From contig JAMYGW020000001.1 of the NCBI GenBank assembly GCA_025617375.2, positions 3,224,001 to 3,288,000 on the forward strand: 64,000 nucleotides of DNA. Reading direction: 5' to 3'. Position numbers and translations under genes: made by a program. The notes under the pieces are model-generated. The model saw only the letters and a program-made list of their open reading frames with translations, was not told where the DNA came from and made no database searches. This document shows positions 24,901 to 36,278 of this stretch, one piece after another. Position 1 is the first letter of the stretch. The number at the start of each line of letters is the position of its first letter. The DNA is from Acarospora socialis. Its lineage: Eukaryota; Ascomycota; Lecanoromycetes; Acarosporales; Acarosporaceae.

Positions 24901-27484
24901 GATAACTATCTTGATGAGTTATCTTGTTGAGTTGTCTGTAATCAACACATAGTTGTTTTCTGTCATTCTTTTTTGATATAAACAGAATTGAGTATTCTGC
25001 TGATGACTTTGATGATTTTATGAATTCTCTCTTGAGATTCTTGTCAAGATAAGTTTTAACTTTCTTGAGTTGATTCTTGCTCATTGAATATAATGACATT
25101 CACTTAGATTGCTTTTCATTCAATAGCAATATCTCATGATCTCATGACTTATGCTCTGATAAGCTCATTTCTGATTGTTTTGAGATTTTGTATGTGTCTT
25201 CAACTGCACATATTTCTTTCATAACTCAATTAATTCTTAAATTCTTTTCACACAATCAGAACATCTCTAGTATCACATCATATTCAATTGATTTTATAAC
25301 ATCAAACATTATTTCTTGTGAGTTTTCAAAAATTGAGACTTTCACACAGATCTTCTTGTCAATTCTTTTGATGACTCTGTTTACTATTTATATGTTGAAT
25401 GAACAGTGTGCTTGCTGTGTCACTAATTTTAACATATTAACTATTTGTTAACTCATGATATTTCTGTCTGCTTCAAAATTCACTAGTGCATTGATCTGTT
25501 GTTTGTTGATCATAATTTTGATTCATATTTGATAACTATTATTTTGTCTTTGAGACATCACTAGCTTCTTACTCTCTAGTTTCATCAAGAAAGCTTTTCA
25601 TTTTTTGACTCACTCAGTCTTTTGACTCATCTTCAAAGTTCTTGAAATCATCTTGATTCTCTTTCAACCATAAGATTCACATACTTTAAACTGTACTGCT
25701 CAATGCATCTTTCTGAGTGTAGTCAGAGTTCATACTGATTGTACTTCATCTGCAACTAACTCTTTAAGACTTTTACTCTTTGCAGAAATTCAGATGATAT
25801 ATATTCTTTGCTGAAGATTCATCTATCTTCATTCTGCATGATATATTCTTCAGATAGATGTATCTCAATTTTGTGATTCTTTATCTTTCAATCAAGAAAT
25901 TTAGACAATGTTGCATCATTACTGCTGAAACATTCATCTTTAACAGCTGTCATCAGCTTCTTTAGCTGATCATATGTCTTTTGTTCTTTTACACTCTTGC
26001 ATTGTGCTTTCTGTTTCTCAGCTTGCATTTCTTGCTCAAGCTTTTGCTTTTTGAATTGAAGTTTTTCTTCTTTCAACACTTAATGTTGATTCTTGAGATG
26101 CTGATATACTGTCTTCAGTCTTATATTGACTTTTCATTTGTTGATTTCTTTCTGATTCACATTCAAATTCAGTATTTGTCAGATGTTATCACTGTAGTCT
26201 TCTTTTATCTGAATTTCTTGAGTATCAGTCTCTTCAATCTTAACATTAAGAACATTTTTCTTGATAAGAATAGTTAATTCTTTCTTGTAATTTGATTGAC
26301 TCATCACATCATATCTGTTCTTCACATCTTTGCACAGTTTCTGAAAATATCATTTGACTCTGTCTTTTGCATTCATATGTGCTCAGCACATATTGTTATA
26401 ACAGACTGTTCAACTCAGAACATCATGCACTACACTTGATTTCTTTGTTTTCATTTTGACTGTTACTGCTGCAATATTTCTTCTTTTTATCTGAGATCTG
26501 TTGCATTCTTGAGCAAGATGTTTGAGTTTTTCACAGTTGTAACACATTTGCATCTCATTTCACAATGTTATCTGAGACTTAGTGAATCACTCTGTCTGAT
26601 GTTCAAACTCTGCTCATTTAGTTTTTCATGACTTCTGATGATGTTTCTTGATTGTATTGAGATTTATAGAGTTTGTTTTTCTATATCTTATCAATGAAAC
26701 ATATCACTTTGTTCATGATCAGGAGCTTTCTTCTTGATCTTTTATCATAGGTGACATTTGATATTTTTTTTGTTTCATTTGTCATTCTCATTGACAACTG
26801 TCAATGTTGATACTCAGATTGATCATTTTCTGAAGATTGTCTGATTGTTCTGCTCAGACTATTTTGTCTTTGATGAATTTTCTCAACTCACAGTAATACT
26901 GATAGATGAGTGCTTCATCATTTCATCTGATAAGTACTGCTAATCACTGAAACTCTGTGATGTATACTGCTGCTGATTCACTCTGTTGCAAAATGTGAAC
27001 TTGTTTCTCTGCTGTTCTTTCTTCATCAATCACTTTGAAGATTTTCTTGAGTTTCTCTTTGAACTTGCTGAAGTCATTGAACATGAACTTCATGTCAGCA
27101 TTGCATTTGTTGTAACTCTTCTCTAGAAACTCATGTAACTTGAGATCAATTCAATCAAAGACTGTGTTCACTAGATAGATTGTTGCAAACAATGTCTTCT
27201 CTTGATTGATTTAAAACTTCAGTTGATTGAATTCAATATACAGGTCAAGTTTAATCATGAAGACTTGCAGCTTTTCTCATTCTTCACCAAAGATATTGAG
27301 TATCTGAATCTTTGATGCATTCACAGATAGTTGTATTATCTGAATTGACATTGTTGATTGTGTCATCATTCTACTCAGAGTAGATGATAGAGATGAATTT
27401 GTCTGAATTTGTTTCAAGAATGAGATAGAAATGTTCTTCTGTATGTCAGACATCATACTTATTATATCATAAGAGTGTTCAAAG

Positions 27485-27836
27485 TGTAACATTCTAATCT
27501 GAGATTTCTCAAGTATGTAGAACTAAGAATTTGTGCTTGTTGATATAACAGCTGATCTGAAATGGTTCTGGTCTTTAACTCTTAGATTGTTATTTAAGTT
27601 GAACATGATCATTTTCATAAGAAAAATGATTCTACTATATAGTGAGCTTGCTTGCTGATCTCACTGTCAAGTCTGTTAAGACAGCTTGTTCATGCAATCT
27701 GTTGAGCTTGCTCATCAAGTTTGTTGTTGAGCATGTTGAGATGTCACATGACTGTTGTCTAAACATTCCCTGAATGTACACTTCTTTGCATGTACACATC
27801 AGTCTGCTCTAAGCTCATCCTGGCTTGATCATAACA
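27485..27836 (-). repeat. Right LTR (5' LTR of the minus-strand element)
   Basis: 352 bp, the partner of the left LTR, followed by the CTGAG target duplication at 27837-27841. Confidence 0.93.
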
Positions 27837-28193
27837 CTGAGAATTCTGTTCTGTCAATTCTTTGTAGTCTTCACTATCAGTCTTTTCAAATCCTTCTCTG
27901 TCAGGATAGACTTGCAGCTGTGATGATGAGATTCTTTGTGATGCTTAGCTGGTCATCATACAATGTCTCATATCATCATTCAAGAAATATCCAGGTAGCA
28001 GGTGATTCAGAAGTTGTTTCACTCTGCATCATAGAATAAGGTCTTTATTCTGATTGTTGTGAGTGTATAAAACTCAGTCTCAGGTTTCTGAGCTGCTGGA
28101 GAAGACATAGCAGTCACATGGCCTTTCAATTGAGTCAATTAAGTGTGTTGTTGATAGTATAATTTATATTGACTATATAAACTACCCCTATAG

Positions 28194-28240
28194 ACTCGCT
28201 AAATTGGTGGGGTGGCGAAGAAATTTGTCAATCGCCTTCG
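28194..28240 (-). repeat. Right terminal inverted repeat, Tc1/mariner
   Basis: 47 bp, the exact reverse complement of 20724-20770, followed by TA at 28241-28242. Confidence 0.95.
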
Positions 28241-28314
28241 TACATTGCCCACCGTCACATCACTACCTCACCAAAGGAGGTGATTCTGGTATACCTATCG
28301 GGACGATGTTACTA

Positions 28315-28571
28315 CGGAGCTGTTTTTTAGTTTCCGGGCGGTCCATAAGCGAGGACCATGGTGTTGACATTGTAATGGATCTCCATTTGCATCACGAAGG
28401 TACCATATATAAAGGTAGTTGCAATCATTTAACATAGATATGTTTACTAATCAGTTTAACCCTATACTGCACTTTTTTCTGTCTGAAATTGTAGTCCATT
28501 TTGGTGATGATATAGCGTTGTGTTTGTGATATGCCGCTTATAGACCGCCCGGAAACTAAAAAACAGCTCCA
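28315..28571. mobile_element. MITE with 37-bp inverted repeats
   Basis: A 257-bp non-coding element. The left end (28315-28351, CGGAGCTGTTTTTTAGTTTC...) and the right end (28535-28571) are inverted copies, 35 of 37 positions matching. Both sides carry TA (28313-28314 and 28572-28573), as in Tc1/mariner-type MITEs. It has no coding capacity, and its ends do not match the neighbouring Tc1/mariner TIRs, so a different transposase family member must have moved it. Confidence 0.88.
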
Positions 28572-28768
28572 TAGTACACCAAAGACATACACTGACATTT
28601 TCTGGTCACCTATGCTTACGTTGGATAAGACCGGTTGGCCTTGCAGGGCGGGGTTTACGTCTGAAATAGCAGAGAGTAGTCACTAATATGACCGAGGATG
28701 AGACAGTGCATCGCGTTCTGTTCAGTTCAAGTTAAACTTAACTGCACTTTTCCTCGCTATCCCCTCGG

Positions 28769-30569
<1,801 letters not shown>

Positions 30570-32146
30570 AGTATTACCGTTTTACTTAGAGAAACATGGC
30601 AAAACGGTAAGTACGTAAACAGACATCATGGAGATAAGAGTGCCGCACGTGAGATGTGAAGAGGAATAATATAAAGTAGAGCATCATTACATCATACCAT
30701 CAGCATTCACAGTATTTGTACTTACCACCATGTCTTTCACGGGTCCTTCAACAGCGTGGTAGCTACCATTGCCTGGTCCCTGTCTTCCAGAACACATAGC
30801 TCTGAGCTAAGCTAAGCTTTCGAAACGCAAACATCCACCCCAACAAGAATCTCACTATCTATATCTTGTTGAATTTCAACTGTTTTCCGTGCCCTTAAGA
30901 AGTGAAAGCAGATACTCATAGCCTAGTTAGGTAGAGACCTAAATATCTGGTACGGTGTGAAGCGGCTACGGCTTGCTTGCCATACCCTAGCAAGTCTCCT
31001 AAAGGACGATACGTAGGTGCAGTAGTAGTGAGGATGTTTCTCAGGTCGTTGTTAATCGCCGATACGCAAAGGAACGAAGAGACACTGCAAACGGTCTCAT
31101 CATGGCATATATCTGCGGCATACAGGGCTGTGATGTCTGACTTTCGACGTTAACGTCACTCCCGTAACTGGATTTCCCACCGGTTTCGGCGTGAGACGAA
31201 AAGGGATGTAGAAGACTGAAAGACTGGATTGCTTACGAGAAGCAGGAGAGAACTCCGATACCCATGTCAGATGAATTGACATGGATCGCACCCGCCAATT
31301 TATCGAAGTAGGGATGGTGACTCAACCAGTCTCAAACCCAATAGGAGAATTTCCACCACCATCGTCGAACGTCTCAGAGACGAGTGCACCCCCTCCCATT
31401 CCCTGTCTTTTGAAAAAAATACCTAAGGCACCTTCCAAGTTAGCTTACCTCATGGTCCTCACTGACTCGTGATGGGTTCGATAGTCTAACCCAATCCAGA
31501 GGTTTTCAGCGATCTTCATCGAACGTCTCAACACTGGAGCACTATCCTCGTCGAAACCAACAGAAAGGGAGTGCTCCCATCAAGAAGTGTTGCTGTTCAC
31601 TCATCATCATCCATTGATGACGGAGTTGATCGTCTAACCCTATCCAGAGGTTTTGAAGCACCCTTGTCGAACGTCTCAGGGCTGGGAGCACTCCCATCCT
31701 TCAGTCCTTTAACAGAAAGCCTTCATCACCAGTCAGCGATGGATCCATCATTCCGCAATGATGAGTGAGAAGCAGCACCCTGTGACGGGAGCACTCCCCT
31801 CTTGCGACGTTCGACGATATTCTGCAAAACCTCCTAATCTAGCTAGCTTAGGTTGGATCCAATACCGTAGGTAAGGTGTCTGTTGTGACACGATTTTGGA
31901 CGGTTTTCAGCGGCCCACAGACAAACACTAATTTATTTTCATCTCTCTGTTGTACATCTCGTGAGAATTGGATAAGGTGAGCGTAAAACGAATCGAGATA
32001 TAAAACCCTGTGTCTATGCCCGATTCCGAGATGCTCCAGTCCCGCAGTCAACGCCGTACCATGCATTAGTACTGTACATTCCGTATGGTTGCAGCCTCAC
32101 CCGACCATCTCGATATCTTCGACGATGCCACTTTCACCAAAGAGCT
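30570..32146. other. Spacer with dispersed repeat cluster
   Basis: 1.6 kb without a gene. The left half (30570-31300) shows nothing recognisable. The right half holds the repeat cluster described at 31340-31860. The last part should be the 3' UTR of the mitochondrial carrier gene. Confidence 0.45.
31340..31860. repeat. Cluster of three direct and one inverted copy of a ~75-bp motif
   Basis: A motif of the form CTAACCC-ATCCAGAGGTTTT...TCGAACGTCTCA...GGGAGTGCTCCC occurs three times on the plus strand, around 31343-31400 (partial), 31473-31580 and 31630-31693. A fourth copy lies on the minus strand around 31785-31840 (reading GAGGTTTTGCAGAATATCG then TCGAACGTCGCA). The near-palindromic block GGGAGTGCTCCC/GGGAGCACTCCC closes several units. 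There is no coding frame. Copies differ by scattered substitutions, so this is not a recent tandem array. Confidence 0.75.
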
Positions 32147-33528
32147 TCACACGATCATGCTTCGGTCCTGCTCATCACTAGCAAGATGCCTGTCGAGCTG
32201 CCGTAACAGCAACTGATAAAGCACTAGCATGGTCCCACTCTGCACGCTCGTCCACACGAGCCTCGGCCCCACGCCTCGAAACCAACCCGCTATCCCTTCG
32301 GTCCGGTAAATGAGCTTCAAGCCGGTGAAGATCGACGACGTATCGAGATTAACGGACCCGGGTTTTGCCACAGATGTGTTTGGCGACGACGTCGAAATCA
32401 GTCTCGTTTGCTTCCGCGTCGAGTGAGGAGGTACGCTAGGTCTAGGAAAGCCTTGCGGGATCGGTTTGGTAGGGTGTGGTCGCGCGTCGCTGGTCTTTCT
32501 CGCTGGGGCCGGCTCGTCCAGCAGGTTGAACTGCGTTTGTATCCTCGTCTTGACTACGTCCAGCGGACAGGTTATCACACCCGCCAGCCCCCCCGCGCTT
32601 GAGCCCGTCACGATCTCCAGCGGGATCCCAATCTCCCGACTTCCGACCCAGTCCTTCGCCCATTGCTGCTCTTGCTCGTAAAAGGCAAATTGTAGGGCTG
32701 AGAATGGCAGGTCCCGGAAGATTGTGGCTTTGTAGCCGTAGAACAGGGCCGAAAAACCTTCCCGTCTGATAATCGTGCGGGCTGCGTCGACTGTGGATCG
32801 GTAGTTGTAGCCCGAGTAGGAGAACGGGTTGTTGTAGCGCCCTTGCAGCTGCAGCCGGGTCTTGAGGACTTCGGAGGGAACGTAGACGAATGATGCGGCT
32901 AGATCAGCGAGGAAGCCTGAATTGATGTCAGTCAAGTACGTGGTGGATTTGAATCGACGTACCTCCGGCCAGATACGCCAGCGAGGGCGGTATGCCAGCG
33001 TCTATCAAGTGGCGCTTGCTGTACTCGTACGTGCCAAAGAAGATGATAGTTCCGGGGAACGATCCCAAGAAAGCCGGAGTAACTCCGCTGTACAGACCCC
33101 GCCGGATACCTTCCTGACGGACGATGGTGGCGTATGCGGATGACAAGGTTGGGTACTTGGGAGGAATGCGTGTGTCGCCCTGCTGCCGTGTTTTGACCGT
33201 ATCTATCGAATGCATCAAGAGATCTCCGGTCGTGCCTCCAATTCCACCAGCCAACATCGACTGCAAAATCAGTCAGCTATGCTGCAGTAGAATAGCGATT
33301 GGACACAACGCGGCCTCTTACATGCAGGTATGGGGGTCGATCTTCCTCCTCCTCTTCATCCAGCGCATGTCTACTCCTTTGTTCTGACCCCTTATCCAGA
33401 ACCGCTCCATGCTTGACGCTCACTCCCAAACTGCGATCGATATCGGGGTGGTTGTGACCATCCGTCGGCGCAAGATGCGGCCCTTGGTTCGAAGAGAAAA
33501 GGTTAGATATCCGAGCGGTAAGGGACAT
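32147..33528 (-). CDS. Mitochondrial carrier, Ymr166c/Mme1-like
   Basis: Inner mitochondrial membrane carrier of the SLC25 family. Exons: 33528-33322, 33260-32963 and 32916-32147, giving 424 aa. Three carrier repeats are visible by their Px(D/E)xx(K/R)x(K/R) signatures or variants: SIDTVKTRQQ, VPSEVLKTRLQ and CPLDVVKTRIQ. The final repeat (YRTEGIAGWFRGVGPRLVW) comes after a serine/proline-rich insertion (about 60 residues) in the matrix loop. The first exon is an extra N-terminal extension with an acidic run (DEEEEED). The sequence around GGIGGTTGDLLMHSIDTVKT resembles fungal Ymr166c/Mme1, which was reported as a magnesium exporter; the substrate here is inferred only. Both introns (61 and 46 bp) keep frame. 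Confidence 0.88.
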
Positions 33529-34128
33529 GACCCTCCCGCAACGACCGCACTGAATTCGCTGGCCTCAGCAGCAATCAAGGCTGGTCATCGGCTACACTGG
33601 TCTTGCGATTTTTTAGGGTTGAGGCTCGTATCGTAATGGTAATCTTTTTCTCGGATTCAAGTTTTGCCTCGCCGTAGCGTGGATCAGGGTTCCGTGTTGG
33701 GAGTCAGCGAATCCACATTTCAGTACTGTACTTTTAGAAACCGCCGCAACTATCGGAAGTGCCATACGTAAGATGACCTCACATCTTCAACGGTTGTCAC
33801 CGTTTTGTCTTTTGGTCCAAAGGGGGGAAATCTCGGACGACGGAGCAACGGCCAGCGCGCCAAACCACTGCCTCTTACACATTCGGGCTTACTCCGTAGT
33901 GAAGTGCTTACTCCAAATTACACCCAACACTCAGGCTAAGTAGGTTAGAAAATATCATTCCATGCTTTACGGCATGCAATGACCTGTACGTGGATAAAGT
34001 AACAGCATAGGGCAATTTCTTCTCGTGGATCGGTATGTGCAGTCACCGAGCTCGTGAACGGAAACTAGACACCCCACAAGACTGAAAGAGAGAACGTTGG
34101 TACAGAGGACGTTACAGATCAACCTTTG
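33529..34128. other. Spacer between carrier start and PDH E2 end
   Basis: 600 bp between two leftward genes, expected to hold the carrier promoter and the E2 3' UTR. Nothing else is recognised. Confidence 0.4.
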
Positions 34129-35856
34129 TTACAATAACATTTCCAGCGGGTTCTCCACAACCTTTTTGAACTCCCTAATCCACTCACCCCCAACTGCTCC
34201 GTCGACTACCTTGTGATCAAAGCTGCCGGTAACCACGATCTGATCGTCCCATTCTAACGTAGTTCCCTCCTCAGTCTCTACAGGTATCGCGACCTTCTTC
34301 GTAGTGCCAACTGCCAAGATACCGGCTTGAGGAGGGTTAATAACAGCGGTGAAACGCTCGATCGCGGGGTTCATGCCCATATTGCTGATCGTGAACGTTC
34401 CCCCCTGATACTCCTCGGGCTTCAATTTGCTATCTCTTGCCCGCTTGCCGAGATCCTTGATTTGTGCTGAGATGCTTTCCAAGCCCAGGCCTTCCACACC
34501 CTTGACGATGGGCGTCATTAAACCAACAGGTGTCGCCACTGCCACGCTTACGTCGACGGTGTTGTGCTGCCGGATCAGGACCTGCCCATCCTTCTCCCGC
34601 CAGCTTGAATTAACCACTGGGACTTTGAGACAAGCCACCGCGCATGCCTTGACGAAGAAGTCATTGACGGAGAGCTTGTACTTGCCAGCAGCTGATGCGT
34701 TAAGAGCTTGCCGTAGTTTCAGGAGTTTCGAGACCGACAGTGACGTTGACACAAAGTAGTGAGGGTTCTGATTCATTGACTGCACAAGGCGGTTCGCGAT
34801 CGTCTTGCGCATAGAGCTTGCGGGGATATCCTCATAAGAAGCCGCAGCAACACCGCCGGCAGCGGCAGACGGAGACATCGTTGGGTCGGATGGCTTGAAC
34901 TTTTCGATGTCTTCTTTGGTAATGCGTCCGTTAGGCCCGGTGCCCTTGACCTGACTTATCGGAACACCCTTCTGAAGCGCCAAAGCTTTAGCAGCCGGGC
35001 TTGCTTTGGGTTCCCTCTCCAAGCTAGTCTGTAGTCTTTCTCCTGTAGATTCTGATTCTTGGGACTCTGGCTTGGACTCTGGCTCCGGTTTCGAATCTTC
35101 TTTCCCGAGTGTGGAGGGCGCGGTTTTGGACCCTGTATCAGGCGGCTCGGACGATTCCGATGCCTCTTCTTTCGGTGCCTGCGCTGGAGGTTCCTTCTCT
35201 CCACCTGCATCATCGAGAGTGAAAGACTCAAATGCTGATACATCTTCGCCCTCCTCAACCATCACAGCGATAGGCTATTGGAAGTGAGTGATACGTATAC
35301 AGGTAGACAGATTGCGTGACTTACGTTCCCAACGGCGACATCTTTCTCTCCGGCTTCTTTCAGGATTTTGGCCAATATACCGTCCTCCTGGAACTCGAAG
35401 TCCATTTGCGCTTTATCTGTCTCAATCTCTACAAGTACATCGCCCGGAGCAACAGTATCTCCAACCTTCTTCTGCCATGTCCCAATGTTTCCTGCTGTCA
35501 TCGTTGGTGATAACGCAGGCATGCTAACAACTGTATGTGGGGGGAATGCTGTAGAAGTCTGTCGTCAGCGGGGCTCCTGACCAAACACGACCCATCCTGA
35601 GAACAGGTGGAGGGCGTACAAAGCTGACATACATTTGGAGGCATAGTATCTAGTGATGGCGGAGAGAGCTGGCAAGTTCCTGCTAGAAGATTCATGAGCA
35701 TCGCAACGGGTGAATTATCGGGCAAGGAGCTAAATTTCGCATGACATACAGAATAGCGCCCTGGACTCTAGGCAAAGCGTGGACTCGGTTCACGTTCGAC
35801 GCTGCTCGGAGATACACTCTGCCGGAGGATCGGGTGAGCAGCCCAGTCGCAGACAT
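34129..35856 (-). CDS. LAT1: Pyruvate dehydrogenase E2, dihydrolipoamide acetyltransferase
   Basis: Core acetyltransferase of the mitochondrial pyruvate dehydrogenase complex; transfers acetyl from lipoamide to CoA. Exons: 35856-35750, 35682-35633, 35548-35325 and 35274-34129, giving 508 aa. The spliced N-terminus ([20 protein letters not shown]...) is rich in Arg and Ser, a mitochondrial presequence. A single lipoyl domain follows with the lipoylated Lys in ETDKAQMDF. Next is a long Glu/Pro/Ser linker, the E1/E3-binding domain ([20 protein letters not shown]), and the catalytic domain with the active-site HxxxDG motif ([12 protein letters not shown]) and the end NPLEMLL. The length and single lipoyl domain match fungal E2. 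It is divergent to SEC7 across 422 bp. Confidence 0.95.
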
Positions 35857-36278
35857 TGTGAGTGGAATGCGAATCTCAGCAACTCAATTGAGTTGCGGAG
35901 TTGGTTCGTACTCGATGAAGCAGCACTGTTGATGCTGAGGTGACTCCGACAAGTCAGCTGCAGAGTGGTGTGAATCTCACCGTCCTGGAAGCTTAGTAGG
36001 CTTAACGGACTTTTGACTTTACGGCCTTCCAGTGTTGGGGACAGGGATGTTACGGAGTAGGAGTAACACGGTTGGCGACAAAAGCCCGGTATGCACGGCT
36101 AAACCCGAACAAGATTTAAGCTCAGCTATCTTGAAGACACGGGTATCTGTTTAGTATTGCAGCTGCATAAGAAATCGCCTCTGTCGCAGCAAGAGTTCAA
36201 TGACCATCTGTCAGGAGGCTAATATCTCGTTTTCTTGTATGAACTTGGGTTGGAGCGCGGAAGGCTCATTCTCAAGCC
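35857..36278. promoter_or_regulatory. Divergent promoter region LAT1 / SEC7
   Basis: 422 bp between the two start codons, so both promoters must lie here or within 5' UTRs. I cannot assign individual factor sites. Confidence 0.5.

Larger units (their letters stand above)
21618..27836 (-). mobile_element. Ty3/gypsy LTR retrotransposon fossil
   Basis: Full-length but decayed LTR element of 6.2 kb with 352-bp LTRs (21618-21969 and 27485-27836), each beginning TGTAACA and ending ATAACA. A 5-bp target duplication, CTGAG, lies at 21613-21617 and 27837-27841. It reads on the minus strand. A gag-like region follows the right-hand LTR (about 27480-26300). Reverse transcriptase blocks lie at about 25100-24440, with recognisable family motifs around the catalytic YL..ILIYS region and the VDYRQLN region. 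Integrase and its C-terminal region lie at about 23460-22590. RT before integrase gives the Ty3/gypsy order. The element is broken in every coding region, with well over ten breaks, and is not active. It looks old, although its heavy CpG-type mutation makes LTR divergence a poor clock. It sits inside the Tc1/mariner element, so it is the younger of the two insertions. Confidence 0.92.
20724..28240 (-). mobile_element. Tc1/mariner DNA transposon, split by an LTR element
   Basis: Outer element of a nested pair. Its ends are perfect 47-bp inverted repeats (20724-20770 and 28194-28240, starting CGAAGGCGATTGACAAATTT) bordered by TA on both sides (20722-20723 and 28241-28242), the Tc1/mariner target duplication. 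Without the inner element it is about 1.29 kb, the normal family size. The transposase runs on the minus strand. An ATG at 28108 starts MSSPAAQKPETEFYTL. The DDE-domain end lies near 20880-21240 with ELNINVFHASSFSSDFNSIE, matching the family's conserved S.DFNPIENVW region. The frame has several stops and is split by the inserted LTR element, so it cannot make a transposase. The interior is strongly depleted of CpG while the end repeats keep theirs. Confidence 0.9.
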
